A stretch of DNA of 64,000 nt from Porticoccus sp041581635 (lineage in GTDB: Bacteria > Pseudomonadota > Gammaproteobacteria > Pseudomonadales > Porticoccaceae): contig JBFICW010000008.1 of the NCBI GenBank assembly GCA_041581635.1, positions 1-64,000 on the forward strand. Reading direction: 5' to 3'. A program made the translations under genes and the position numbers. Below the pieces are notes generated by a model that was not told where the DNA came from, did not search any database, and was given only the letters and a program-made list of their open reading frames with translations. This document shows, piece after piece, positions 19,313 to 29,800 of the stretch. Within the stretch, counting starts at the first letter, position 1; each line of letters starts with the position of its first letter.

Positions 19313-19528
19313 TTACTTCTTGGCAGAACGACCCGCAAAACGTTTGTTAAAGCGATCGATTCGACCACCGGTATCAGCAACTTTCTGCTTGCCGGTATAG
19401 AATGGGTGGCACTGGGAGCACACATCAATGTGGATGCTGTCAACCAGGGTGGAACCAACTTCAACAACGTTGCCACAGCTGCATGTTGCAGTCAGCTGAC
19501 CATAATTTGGGTGGATTTCAGTTTTCAT
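19313..19528 (-). CDS. rpmE: 50S ribosomal protein L31
   Basis: Ribosomal protein L31 (71 residues), beginning MKTEIHPNYG. It keeps all four zinc-ligand cysteines, C16 and C18 (CSC) and C37 and C40 (CSQC), so it is the zinc-containing C+ form. GAGG lies about 10 bases before the ATG. It is divergent from priA, the same neighbour as in Pseudomonas. Confidence 0.97.
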   Translation of the reverse strand: MKTEIHPNYGQLTATCSCGNVVEVGSTLVDSIHIDVCSQCHPFYTGKQKVADTGGRIDRFNKRFAGRSAKK

Positions 19529-19689
19529 GTGCACTTAGCCTCAATGTCTTGCATACCGCCACCCAATCATCATACTGTTGAGTACCATATGCCGCTTTCA
19601 AACGAAGCGCGCATACTACCAGAAAACACCGCGCATTCAAGGTTTCAGCACAAATACTCAGCAATGCAGTCACAAGTGACCAGTAATAG

Positions 19690-21909
19690 ATGACCAGTGA
19701 TACAACACCAACAATTTACCGCGTAGCAGTGCCATCGCCCCTTCGGCGTTTGTTTGACTACCTGCCACCCTCTAACACCCCTCACACCCTGTTGCCCGGC
19801 GTCAGAGTTTTGATCTCGTTTGGCCGGCGCAAGGTGGTGGGCATTATCGTCTGCACCACACAGCAGAGCAGCGTTTCACTGTCACGGTTAAAGCCTATCG
19901 ACAGTGTTCTCGATGCCGCGCCACTGGTGCCGCAGAAGCTCTTTAACTTATACAAATGGGCCGCCCATTATTACCAGCACCCCGTTGGAGACGCCCTCAG
20001 CAGTGCCCTGCCCGCTCTGCTGCGCAAAGGTGAAGCCATACCAGAACAGACTGAAACCCACTGGCAACTCACCGAGCATGGCAAGGGCTTACCAGAATCT
20101 GCGCTGAGCAGGGCACCCAAACAACAACAGGCACTCAACCTGTTACAGCAGAATGGCACCGTCAGCAAAGACGAATTTAAGCGGCGTAATCTCTCCAGCA
20201 CCGTATTGCGGCAGCTGGAACAAAAAAACTTAATCGCAGCGATCGAGGTTCAGCAACACACCCCGAGTCTCAATCTGGAAAACCTGCTTTCAGAACAACC
20301 TTTAACGCTCTACCCGGAACAGCAACAGGCACTGGACAAGATTAACCTGCATGGTTTTAACCCCTACCTGCTTCACGGTGAAACCGGCAGTGGCAAAACC
20401 GAAGTGTATTTACAGGCCATCGAAAAAATTCTGAGATACGGTAAACAGGCGCTGATTTTAATTCCTGAGATCAGCCTGACGCCCCAAACCCAACGCCGCT
20501 TTCAAGTACGCTTTAACTGCCCCATCGCCGTATTACATTCAGGCCTCACTGACCGGGAAAGAACGCTCGCCTGGGATGCGGCGCGCACTGGCCAAGCACC
20601 GATTGTGCTGGGTACCCGGTCTGCCATTTTTACCCCGTTAAAAACTCCCGGTTTATTGATCGTCGATGAAGAACACGACAGCTCGTTTAAACAACAGGAT
20701 GGCTTTCGCTACTCGGCCAGAGACCTCGCCGTTATTCGCGCCCACCGGGAATCCATACCATTGATCCTAGGATCCGCCACCCCCTCGCTGGAATCTCTGT
20801 ACAACTGTGAACAGGGGCGCTACACCAAACTTGTGCTGAATTGTCGACCGGGGAATGCGGTGCAACCGCGCTGGCAACCCGTTGATATCCGCAAGGCGAA
20901 CCTATCCAGCGGTTACTCCCGCGAATTGATTACAGCCATGACCGAAACACTGGCGGCTGGCAATCAGGTCCTGGTGTTTCTCAACCGCCGTGGCTTTTCC
21001 CCCACACTCAGCTGCCACGAGTGCGGCTGGATTTCCAACTGCCACCGCTGCGAAGCCAGACTGACTGTACACCGTAGCCCCAACCGACTGCTCTGTCATC
21101 ACTGCGAACATCTGGAACCAATCCCCACCAGCTGCCCGTTTTGTCACAGCCCAAAACTACAATGTATTGGCCAGGGAACCGAGCGCAGTGAAGAAACGCT
21201 CGAAGCGATGTTTCCCGACACACCAATTATCCGGGTAGACCGCGACACCACACGCCGCAAACAAGCGATGCAAGCCGTTGTAGATCAGGTGAATCTCGGT
21301 GAACCCTGTATTCTTATTGGCACTCAGCTACTCGCCAAAGGCCATCATTTCCCCAATGTCACACTGGTAGCCATACTGGATGCCGATGGCGGATTATTCA
21401 GCCCCGACTTCCGAGCGCCGGAAAAAATGGGCCAGTTGATCACTCAGGTTGCAGGACGCGCTGGCCGGGGAGAAAAGCCCGGCACAGTGATTCTGCAAAG
21501 CCACCACTGCGACCACCCGTTAATCGCCACACTCACTCGTCAGGGCTATAGCGCTTTTAGCGAAGAACTCATCAGGGAGCGTCAGCTAACTCAACTTCCC
21601 CCCTACCGACATATGGCACTGATTCGTGCCGAAGCCGTCAATGGTGAAGCCGCCATACAATTTCTTAACTTTGTTCGACAATCTGCAGAGCGATTATTAC
21701 CCGCCACGAACAAAACCAGCTATCTGGGGCCACTCCCCGCCCCAATGGAAAAACGTAGTGGCCGGTTTAGGCACCAACTGAGCATTATTTGCAGTGAACG
21801 CCCCGTCTTGCAAAAAATGATGGCTGCACTCTGCCAGGAACTGGAACAATCACAGTTGGCCAAACGGGTACGCTGGTCGATCGATGTCGATCCTCAGGAC
21901 ATGACCTAG
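19690..21909 (+). CDS. priA: Primosomal protein N' (replication restart helicase PriA)
   Basis: Superfamily 2 helicase (739 residues) that reloads DnaB at stalled forks. The N-terminal 3' DNA-binding domain (YRVAVPSPLRRLFDYLPP) is followed by Walker A LLHGETGSGKTE, the DEEH box in LIVDEEHDSSFKQ, and a zinc-binding insertion with four CXXC-type pairs (CHECGW, CHRCE, CHHCE, CPFCH). Then come GTQLLAKGHHFPNVTLV and QVAGRAGRG. The length is normal. In Pseudomonas argS follows; here the SPOR gene does. Confidence 0.97.
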   Translation: MTSDTTPTIYRVAVPSPLRRLFDYLPPSNTPHTLLPGVRVLISFGRRKVVGIIVCTTQQSSVSLSRLKPIDSVLDAAPLVPQKLFNLYKWAAHYYQHPVGDALSSALPALLRKGEAIPEQTETHWQLTEHGKGLPESALSRAPKQQQALNLLQQNGTVSKDEFKRRNLSSTVLRQLEQKNLIAAIEVQQHTPSLNLENLLSEQPLTLYPEQQQALDKINLHGFNPYLLHGETGSGKTEVYLQAIEKILRYGKQALILIPEISLTPQTQRRFQVRFNCPIAVLHSGLTDRERTLAWDAARTGQAPIVLGTRSAIFTPLKTPGLLIVDEEHDSSFKQQDGFRYSARDLAVIRAHRESIPLILGSATPSLESLYNCEQGRYTKLVLNCRPGNAVQPRWQPVDIRKANLSSGYSRELITAMTETLAAGNQVLVFLNRRGFSPTLSCHECGWISNCHRCEARLTVHRSPNRLLCHHCEHLEPIPTSCPFCHSPKLQCIGQGTERSEETLEAMFPDTPIIRVDRDTTRRKQAMQAVVDQVNLGEPCILIGTQLLAKGHHFPNVTLVAILDADGGLFSPDFRAPEKMGQLITQVAGRAGRGEKPGTVILQSHHCDHPLIATLTRQGYSAFSEELIRERQLTQLPPYRHMALIRAEAVNGEAAIQFLNFVRQSAERLLPATNKTSYLGPLPAPMEKRSGRFRHQLSIICSERPVLQKMMAALCQELEQSQLAKRVRWSIDVDPQDMT

Positions 21910-22038
21910 CCCGTCGACATCAAGAGAATAGGTGTAGATATCACAACACTTCATATAAGCTCTGGAAGACCGGCTGGCTTCTCAATACAATAGCGACCAC
22001 GTGCTATTCAGGTACTATCAAGGAATATAGACAATCGC

Positions 22039-22617
22039 ATGACCAGGGATTACGCCAAAAAATCTAGCGGACGCAGAACCACCAACAAACGTCAGACAAA
22101 AAAACGCACCGCTAAACAGAGCGCTCCCGGCTGGCTATGGCTGCTGGCCGGTGTACTGATCGGTGCGCTTATCATGGCATTAATGCAATTGTCGGAAGTG
22201 TCCCCCGAGGACGTGGCAAAGGCCGCCAAAGAAACAGACGCGAGCTCGCAAAATGAAGTTCAAGAAGACAGCGGCACCAAGCCCCGGTTTGACTTCTACA
22301 CCCTGCTGCGCGATTCCGAAGTCATCGTTCCCGACACCCCGGACACCAAACAGCCATCAAATCATCCCGTGCACTCTGATGAAGTCTTCCTGTTACAGGT
22401 CGGCTCCTTTAAAAACAGCCACGATGCCGACAGCCTGCGCGCCCGTCTGCTACTACTAAACCTCAGCGCCAGCATAGAAACCGTCAGTCCTCGTCGCAAC
22501 GAAACCTGGCACAGAGTATTAGTCGGCCCCTTTAGTGATCGAGCAGAACTCGCAGATGCAAGAAGCAGACTGTCGGGCAATGGCATCGACTCACTATTGC
22601 TGAAGCGAAAACAGTAG
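22039..22617 (+). CDS. SPOR-domain membrane protein (FtsN-like)
   Basis: A 192-residue bitopic protein: a basic cytoplasmic N-terminus rich in Lys/Arg/Thr, one membrane segment (WLWLLAGVLIGALIMALM, about 34-51), a periplasmic linker, and a C-terminal SPOR domain (EVFLLQVGSFKNSHDADSLRARL to the end) that binds denuded septal peptidoglycan. It sits where Pseudomonas places its SPOR gene between priA/argS and hslV. Whether it is the functional FtsN cannot be told from sequence. Confidence 0.9.
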   Translation: MTRDYAKKSSGRRTTNKRQTKKRTAKQSAPGWLWLLAGVLIGALIMALMQLSEVSPEDVAKAAKETDASSQNEVQEDSGTKPRFDFYTLLRDSEVIVPDTPDTKQPSNHPVHSDEVFLLQVGSFKNSHDADSLRARLLLLNLSASIETVSPRRNETWHRVLVGPFSDRAELADARSRLSGNGIDSLLLKRKQ

Positions 22618-22960
22618 TCCTACCCGCGAAACATATACACTACCTCTGAATGTCATATCCAGAGATAAACCTTCAAAGTAATATAGTGCACATATCCCAA
22701 TAACGAGTGTTTATACCTCTTACCCTAATAAGCCTCAGATGGAGGTGATACACCAATCTAAAACTTGGCTTAACTTGGTGAGGGAATAAAATTTACTTCA
22801 CCATTAAATTCGGCAGTACTTAAGTAAAGGAGCAGGCTGTAAAACCACCGCCCTGCTATGATTTTTAGACTTTCATGTGAAGCATTACTATCACAAAATT
22901 TCAGAGATAAGCGATGAATATTGAATCACTTTTTTCTATCTCACCTTTAGCTGGGGAGCA
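22618..22960. other. Intergenic region before the mgtC-like gene
   Basis: About 300 AT-rich bases with no clear gene. The last part contains an ATG at 22914 reading NIESLF and then drifting out of frame relative to the MgtC-like gene; see the finding on a possible missing base in the T-run at 22930-22935. No terminator of the SPOR gene was recognised. Confidence 0.4.
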
Positions 22961-23401
22961 ATGGGAACGTCCATACTCTGTGGCGGGATTATCGGCCTTG
23001 AGAGACAACTGCGCGGCAAACCCGTTGGGATAAGGACATCATCTTTAATTGTGCTTGGCACCTATGTTTTTATTGCCTCATCCATGATTATCGCCACCGA
23101 CATTTCCGATCCATCAAGAATTATCGGACAGGTTGTTACGGGTATCGGCTTTCTCGGTGCTGGGGTCATGCTGGCAAAAGAAGGTGTTGTGGTAGGAGTC
23201 ACGTCGGCCGCAACAATCTGGGCTCTTGCTGCGGTGGGAGTCTGTATTGCGGTTATCGATTCATTGGTAGCCATCAAAATGTCGCTGTTGATCGTCGCCA
23301 TACTCCACGGCGTTGATGTACTGGAAGAATACTCATCTACCTTTACCAGAGGCGTACATTCTAAATACAGTAATTGGCGTAAAAATGGCTCACAAGAATG
23401 A
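22961..23401 (+). CDS. MgtC/SapB family membrane protein
   Basis: A 146-residue protein with the MgtC/SapB signature: GGIIGLERQLRGKPVGIRTSSLIVLG, then DPSRIIGQVVTGIGFLGAGVML and GVTSAATIWALAAVGVCIA, giving four to five membrane segments. The family is linked to magnesium limitation and membrane energetics. The ATG at 22961 is the first in frame, but its GGGGAG is only 2 bases away and the first membrane helix would be short. A better-looking N-terminus (NIESLF...) lies upstream in another frame, so the true 5' end is uncertain. Confidence 0.8.
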   Translation: MGTSILCGGIIGLERQLRGKPVGIRTSSLIVLGTYVFIASSMIIATDISDPSRIIGQVVTGIGFLGAGVMLAKEGVVVGVTSAATIWALAAVGVCIAVIDSLVAIKMSLLIVAILHGVDVLEEYSSTFTRGVHSKYSNWRKNGSQE

Positions 23402-23478
23402 CTATCGTGGGTATATTCCGGCTGAAGTCCAGACACAGTTAGAATGACTTTTAATCTAGGTATAAGTGAAGGTGTGTT

Positions 23479-23931
23479 ATGCGCAACTGGCTTAGTATTT
23501 TATTACTGCTGTTTTTAACCACGGCGACCCAAGCTGATGGACTACACCCGTTGGTGTTGGCTGATCAGTGGGGCAACGAGCAGCGGCTAAGCAGCGATAC
23601 AGAACTGCTTATTTTTTCTAACCACAAGGATGGTTCAGCCTGGGTTAAACAGTCTCTGCAAGCGTTGGACGTGTCTGATATGGACGAGAGGCACTGGCTT
23701 TACGTCGCCAATATCGCCAGTATGCCAAAACTCATCACCAAGCTATTTGCGATACCCAAAATGCGTGACTATGCCTTCCCCATTGCGCTGGCAAGGGACA
23801 AAACCATCGTAGAAGCATGGCCGAAAAAGGACGGTTTTGTAGCTATTTACTCACTAAATAATCTGGCCATTGAATCCGTAGAATATTTTAATAGTGCTGA
23901 TGCTGTCAGGGTGTATCTAGAGAGTAAATAA
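23479..23931 (+). CDS. Secreted hypothetical protein, possibly thioredoxin-like
   Basis: A 150-residue protein with a signal peptide (NWLSILLLLFLTTATQA, then DGLHPL). The mature part (LVLADQWGNEQRLSSDTELLIFSN and later FPIALARDKTIVEAWPKKDG) resembles the layout of peroxiredoxin/thioredoxin-like periplasmic proteins, but it has no CXXC or peroxidatic Cys. The fold is only a guess. It lies 36 bases before the thioesterase gene, probably in one transcript. Confidence 0.65.
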   Translation: MRNWLSILLLLFLTTATQADGLHPLVLADQWGNEQRLSSDTELLIFSNHKDGSAWVKQSLQALDVSDMDERHWLYVANIASMPKLITKLFAIPKMRDYAFPIALARDKTIVEAWPKKDGFVAIYSLNNLAIESVEYFNSADAVRVYLESK

Positions 23932-23966
23932 CACTCGATATTGAACTGCCAATTTAAGAGGTCTAA

Positions 23967-24383
23967 ATGATATCCAAAGAACAAATGTCGGTGTTCTTAA
24001 ATACAGAGTTCCCTCAGACAAAGTGCACGGTAGACGCGCTCGGTGAGCAATCGGCAACTGTCCGACATGCGATTGGATTTGAAGAGTTGCGCCCTGGCGG
24101 TACGGTTTCTGGGCCGGTGTTAATGGCTGTGGCCGATGTTGCGCTTTACGTGGCCATTCTGGGCGAAATCGGGCTAGTACCGCTCGCCGTCACCACCAGC
24201 CTCACCATCAACTTTCTTCGAAAACCCTCACCGGACAAAGATATCATTGGCGTTTGCCAGCTCATCAAAACCGGGCGATCACTGATTGTCGGTGAGGTGT
24301 CCTTATACTCCGAAGGCAACTCAAAACCCGTCGCCCATGTGGTCGGCACCTACTCGGTACCGCCCAAGACTGGCGATCGCTAG
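23967..24383 (+). CDS. PaaI-type hotdog thioesterase
   Basis: A 138-residue single hotdog-domain protein of the PaaI group, which hydrolyses acyl-CoA thioesters. The helix region GGTVSGPVLMAVADVALYVAIL holds the usual catalytic Asp of this family, followed by the strand TTSLTINFLRKPSPDKDIIG. Its substrate is unknown. The gene overlaps the end of the convergent gene by 4 bases. Confidence 0.88.
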   Translation: MISKEQMSVFLNTEFPQTKCTVDALGEQSATVRHAIGFEELRPGGTVSGPVLMAVADVALYVAILGEIGLVPLAVTTSLTINFLRKPSPDKDIIGVCQLIKTGRSLIVGEVSLYSEGNSKPVAHVVGTYSVPPKTGDR

Positions 24384-25003
24384 AGCTTCAATGTCATCAT
24401 CAAAAATCCTGAAAAGGCGGCATTGGAAGGTGATAAATCCGGGTCGACCTGCTTCTTTCCCTCATTGATGAGTTTTCGGTATTTTTTGTAGAAATCCCAG
24501 CTTGGCAAGGGCTTGTAAACCGGGTCTTCAATATTGAAATACCGAAGAATACCTTTTGCCGTGGTGGGCTTTACAAACACCTCCTTAGTCGGTGCATAGT
24601 AGGCAGGAATAATGCTTACAAGGGTCCATTTGGCCAGTTTCTCAGTGGCTAGAATACTGACCATAGCCTCAAATCCCGCCTGCTGTTTGCCATGTAACAT
24701 CTCACTCAGCGCGTTCACTAAAAAGGCTTTTTCATCTCCGTTTAAACGCTGTACAAACCCTTTAAACTTCGGCTTTTCAAACAGGGACACCATAGATGAG
24801 CGACTGACAACCTTGACCATGTTGTCAGCTGTCGCCTCAACGTTTGAACATGCGGCCTTGGAAAAACACTGGTTGGCCAGGCTGACCATTTTGTCCACTC
24901 TGTGTTTCTTAACGACCTCAATGATTGCCGGGTTACTAAAACCACCCGGGTATTGGGAGAGAAAATCTGCTTCGGCCTGGTGTAGTTTGTTGTGATCTAG
25001 CAT
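24380..25003 (-). CDS. Conserved-looking hypothetical protein
   Basis: A 207-residue soluble protein with no signal peptide or membrane segment, rich in Lys and in helix-forming residues (HQAEADFLSQYPGGF, KMVSLANQCFSKAACSN, KAFLVNALSEMLHGKQQ). The C-terminal third has aromatic and proline motifs (PVYKPLPSWDFYKKYRKL). I do not recognise the family. A reading frame of this length ending only 4 bases inside a convergent gene supports it as real. Confidence 0.7.
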   Translation of the reverse strand: MLDHNKLHQAEADFLSQYPGGFSNPAIIEVVKKHRVDKMVSLANQCFSKAACSNVEATADNMVKVVSRSSMVSLFEKPKFKGFVQRLNGDEKAFLVNALSEMLHGKQQAGFEAMVSILATEKLAKWTLVSIIPAYYAPTKEVFVKPTTAKGILRYFNIEDPVYKPLPSWDFYKKYRKLINEGKKQVDPDLSPSNAAFSGFLMMTLKL

Positions 25004-25125
25004 CTTGATTATCCTCGGCGAGTCGTGAGCATTAATCGCTTTGTTCTGTAGCTAAGCCGCGTTTACGGCTAAGAAAATCGACACTAAATCATCACAAGCA
25101 TCCCAACGGCTACGATAACCAGTAT

Positions 25126-25743
25126 TTACCGAGGACGATGCTTGCCCTTCTGATGCCGTTCCCAGTTTTCTAAACTCTTCTCCGCACTTTTACGCAACAA
25201 CACATAGGTGGAGCCGGTGCCGCCATGCTGGGGTTGGGCACTGTGGAATGCCAACACGTCATCCAGCTGTCGTAGCCACTGGTTCGTGCAGCTTTTTAGT
25301 AATGCCGGATTTTCGCGGTTCTCTCCCCTGCCGTGAGTAATCAGGGCACAGCGGATATCATGCTTAACGCAGTCTTTAATAAACTGGAAGACCTGCTGCC
25401 GCGCCTGCACGACGGTCAACCGGTGTAGGTCGAGCCGAGAATCAGAAGCATATTTCCCCAGACGAAGGTTTTTAAATACGCCATGCTGTACGCCATCTCG
25501 CTTAAAACTGAGCACATCTCTGGGTTTTACCGGGAGGATAAATTCTTCTGATGATAGTGAATTACAATCTTTGGGAGAGTCTTGCTGTGCAGCACGGCGA
25601 CGCTCTGCAAGCCCCGGAATCTGCTCGGCACTTTTCTTCAGGTGTACGCGATCAACCGCTTTTTTAAGCGGTTGAACATCACCCATTTCTTCATGGAATA
25701 ACTTTGTATCGTCGTCGTTCACTGGTACCGGCCCATTAACCAC
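25126..25743 (-). CDS. Smr-domain protein
   Basis: A 205-residue protein with a C-terminal Smr (small MutS-related) nuclease-like domain: DLHRLTVVQARQQVFQFI (the LDLH motif), ITHGRGENRENPALLK and HGGTGSTYVLLR. The N-terminal half is charged and likely disordered, as in SmrA/SmrB-like proteins of proteobacteria, some of which cleave mRNA at collided ribosomes. The start is a GTG at 25743, and other in-frame GTGs nearby are possible. Confidence 0.85.
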   Translation of the reverse strand: MVNGPVPVNDDDTKLFHEEMGDVQPLKKAVDRVHLKKSAEQIPGLAERRRAAQQDSPKDCNSLSSEEFILPVKPRDVLSFKRDGVQHGVFKNLRLGKYASDSRLDLHRLTVVQARQQVFQFIKDCVKHDIRCALITHGRGENRENPALLKSCTNQWLRQLDDVLAFHSAQPQHGGTGSTYVLLRKSAEKSLENWERHQKGKHRPR

Positions 25744-25795
25744 CCGAATATAACTACCTCATAGAGGAGCCGCGATATTATATCCCCAGCAGGGT

Positions 25796-26863
25796 TTAAG
25801 CCGCATCTGTCTGTTCAAGTTCTCCCGACATAAAACGTTCTCTGGCCAGTTCATCGGCAATCACACTGGTTGGCTTTCGCTGTTCTCTGGCAACGGAGAA
25901 AATTCTCGGCAAGGTCTCATCGGCAATTTGGTCAATATGACTGATGACTTCCGCTCTGTCGGCACCAAAATATTGGTAATAGACTTTAATCAGACCACCA
26001 GAATTAATGACATAGTCTGGAACATAGAGGATACCCGCTTCAGTTAAACGCCTACCATCGGCAAGTTCACCTAGCTGGTTATTTGCAGAGCCCGCCACAA
26101 TCGGCGTATTGAGCTGAGGAATACTCTCTTTATTCAGTGTCGCTCCCATAGCGCAGGGCGAAAGCACGTCCACATGTTGCCGCAGAATGATGTCGGGAGA
26201 CACGGGGATAACACCTAATTCCCTGACTGCGCGATCTATATTTTCTGCAAAGATATCGGCACCGTAAACCATAGCACCATTTTTAATCAGTAACTGGGCA
26301 AGGCCAAAACCCACCTTACCCATACCCTGAATGGCGACTCGTATGCCCTGCAAGTTGTTGCGGCCCAGTTTAAATTTTACCGCTGATTCAATACCCCGAA
26401 ATACGCCATAGGCCGTATAGGGTGATGGCCCATCTACACCAATATGATGCCGATCATAACCAGTCACATAATCCGTCTCACCGGCAATAATACTTATATC
26501 CTCCTCGTTTAGGCCTACATCTTCAGCAGTGATGTACTCGCCGTGTAGTGTATTCATAAAATGCCCCATGGCACGCAGCAACTCAGGCGTTTTATCCTTG
26601 TGGGGATCACCAATAATGACGCTTTTACCTCCGCCAATATTTAACCCGGTAATCGCCGCCTTGTAGGTCATTCCCTTCGACAACCGGAGCACATCGGCAA
26701 TGGCCTCATCATCCGAGGCATAGTTCCACATGCGACAACCGCCCAGTGCATGTCCAAGGTTGGTGTTGTGGATGGCCACGATTACTTTCAGCCCCGTGGA
26801 TTTGTCGTGATGAAACACCAGTTTTTCATGGCCATCGTATTCGGGGTGACTAAATACGCTCAT
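25796..26863 (-). CDS. Leucine (branched-chain amino acid) dehydrogenase
   Basis: A 355-residue Glu/Leu/Phe/Val dehydrogenase, most like leucine dehydrogenase, which deaminates branched-chain amino acids to 2-oxo acids with NAD. It has the Gly-rich substrate/catalytic region GLNIGGGKSVIIGDP, the dinucleotide site VAIQGMGKVGFGLAQLL, and VAGSANNQLGE. AAGGAG lies 8 bases before the ATG, which overlaps the upstream stop as TAATG, so it is translationally coupled to the oxidoreductase gene that would use its 2-oxo-acid products. Substrate preference within the family is inferred. Confidence 0.9.
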   Translation of the reverse strand: MSVFSHPEYDGHEKLVFHHDKSTGLKVIVAIHNTNLGHALGGCRMWNYASDDEAIADVLRLSKGMTYKAAITGLNIGGGKSVIIGDPHKDKTPELLRAMGHFMNTLHGEYITAEDVGLNEEDISIIAGETDYVTGYDRHHIGVDGPSPYTAYGVFRGIESAVKFKLGRNNLQGIRVAIQGMGKVGFGLAQLLIKNGAMVYGADIFAENIDRAVRELGVIPVSPDIILRQHVDVLSPCAMGATLNKESIPQLNTPIVAGSANNQLGELADGRRLTEAGILYVPDYVINSGGLIKVYYQYFGADRAEVISHIDQIADETLPRIFSVAREQRKPTSVIADELARERFMSGELEQTDAA

Positions 26864-29800
26864 TATCCTGTCTCCTTTACTCTTAGAGGGTTGCCTGCCT
26901 CAAGGTCGGCAGCCTCAACAATGGTGACCGGTGAGATTCTGAAAGCGGTCATTAACTGCTCTTCCCTTTCTTTGGCCAGTATCCGGCTACGTTCTTTGAC
27001 GTGCCCGAAACCACGTATCTTCTCGGGTAGCGAAACAACCTCGACCGCGGTTTGATAGTTGCTCTGGTTAATCCCTTCCAAAACCTCACCCAGAGTCCAC
27101 TCATACTCTGCCAGAAGCTGCCGTTCCATTTTTCTCTCCGCAGAATAACCAAACAGATCAAACGGCGTTCCGCGAAGGAATCTGAATTTTGCCAATTGGC
27201 GAAACAGTGGTAATACCCAACCGCCAAATTCCCGTTTTTTCAGATGGCCGGTCACAGGGTCGCGCTTGGCCAACAACGGCGGTGCCAGATGGAATTTCAA
27301 ACTAAAATCGCCGTCAAACTGCTCGTTCAATTTCTTCTCAAATTCACCATCGGTATATAACCGCGCTACCTCGTATTCATCCTTGATCGCCAGTAGTTTG
27401 AAATAGTTGTCTGCCACTGTCATGGTCAACAGCATTTGTCTCTCGTCGTGATCGGGAAACTTGATCTGCTCCGCTCGATGAATTTCTTCCACCTTGGAAC
27501 GATAGCGGTCGGCATAAGCGAGGTTTTGATACCGGGTTAAAAAGTCATGACGGTAATTGATCATCTCCAACAGTGTTTGAGGGCGGGATACCTGGTTTTC
27601 CACACCGGCTAATGCGTTCACTCTTTCGGGGTCACTGGCAAATCGGCGACCCCACAGGAGTGCTTTGAGGTTCATCTCCACAGAAACATCATTCACCGTA
27701 ATCGCCTGCTCTATCGCCTCCAAAGGTAACGGTATCAATCCCAACTGCCATGCATACCCGAGCAACAACATATTGGTACCGATGGCATCACCCAACAGCG
27801 AGGTGGCTAACTGGGTAGCATCGAGGAACCACGTGCGATCTTCTCCGGTTTCATCTTGAAGAACCTGAGTCATTGCCGTTGTTGGGAACACCGCATCGGG
27901 ATTATGAGTAAATTCTGCCGTGGGGGATTCATGGCTATTGATCACCGCAGAGGAAAACTCCCGGTTTACCTTGGCCAAAGATTCGTTACTGGTGGAAACC
28001 ACCAGGTCGGCCCCCAACAAAAGGTGGGCATCGCCAGCTGGAATTCTGGCCCCGTGAATATCCGATTGTGTTTTGGCAATACGTACATGGCTGGTGACCG
28101 AGCCAAATTTTTGTGCCAACCCAGTCTGGGTCAACACGGAGGTTCCCTTCCCGGCAATGTGAGCCGCCATTCCTAAAATAGAGCCCACGGTTAGCACACC
28201 GGTGCCACCAATACCGGCCACCAGAATGTTATACGGGACATCGACAGCGGGGAATGCTGGAGATGGAAGCTCTGGCCAGCTTTCATCGTCACTGAGGGAG
28301 CTATCACCAGTAGCCAACCCATTGCCTTGCTGCCCTTCGGTAGCGGCAATATTCTTTCTCAATTGACCACCGTGGACAGTCACAAAACTCGGGCAGAAAC
28401 CTTTAACGCAGGAGTAATCCTTATTGCAGGCAGATTGATCGATCACCCGTTTGCGTCCAAGCACAGTGTCTTTGGGAATCACGGACAGGCAATTGGATTG
28501 CACGCCACAATCACCGCAACCTTCGCAGACCATCTCATTAATGAATACTCGTTTGGCAGGGTCTTCCAGAGTGCCTCTTTTACGGCGACGACGCTTTTCT
28601 GCAGCACAGGTCTGTACATAAATCAGAATTGTAGTGCCCGAAATCTCCCGAAGTTCACGTTGTACCACCTCCAGCTGGTCACGGTGATGTATCGATAGGC
28701 CGTCTAATTTTTTAATTAACGGGGAAGAAAAGTCCCGATCAAATTGACCCGGGTCGTCCGACACTACAGCAATTCGCTTAACCCCCTCACCGCGGAGTTG
28801 GTAAATCATTTTCTCGACCGAGAGATCTCCATCAATCGGTTGCCCCCCCGTCATGGCCACCGCATCGTTGAAGAGAATTTTGTAGGTAATATTTACCCCT
28901 GAGGCAATCGCCGCTCGGATCGCCAACAACCCGGAATGGAAATAAGTGCCATCCCCCAAATTTTGAAATACATGTCGGGTTTCGGTAAATGGTGCCTGAC
29001 CAATCCAGGTGGCACCCTCTCCCCCCATCTGAGTAAATGTATAAGTACTGCGATCCATCCATTGCACCATGTAGTGACAGCCAATACCGGCCATTGCCAT
29101 ACTGCCCTCGGGTACAACCGTGGAGGTGTTATGTGGGCAACCTGAACAGTACCAGGGACTGCGCTCAAGCAGCGCTGTTTTATTGGCCAGCGATTGTTCT
29201 TTGGTCAATAAAAATGCCAATCGTTTTTCAATGGCTTCGCTGTTAAAAAATTGACCGATTCGACGGGCAATCACCCGAGCAATAATGGCTGGAGTCAACT
29301 CACCCAAATTGGTCACTAGCAAGTCACGATTCTCATCGTATTCACCAACAACTCTGGGGCGCTCCTCAACTGGCCAGTTATATAAATGACTGGTCAACTG
29401 ATCTTCTATAACACTGCGTTTTTCTTCAATGACCAGTATTTCATCCAGCCCCTTGGCAAACTGATGAGTCACCACTGGCTCCAGTGGCCAGCTCATCCCC
29501 ACCTTGTAGAGCCGCAGACCAATTTTCTGAGCAAGCTTCTCGTCTATTCCCAAGTCATCCAAAGCCTGTAATGTATCGAGGTAGGATTTACCTGTAGTGA
29601 TGATACCCAGCCTTGCATTGGGGCTGTCCAACGTAATGCGATTAAGGTTATTCGCTCGGGCAAAGGCCAACGCCGCATAGATTTTGTCCCGTTGCAGACG
29701 TTTTTCCTGCTCTAGGGGCGTGTCTGGCCAGCGAGCATGAACACCACCTTCCGGCAACACATAATCTTTGGGGAAGACAATTTTCACTCGTCCCGGGTCT

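Noticed and set aside
19306..19476. Longer start for the thermonuclease gene
   Set aside because: It would run through rpmE in another frame and bury the signal peptide at residue 58; the ATG at 19305 explains both genes.
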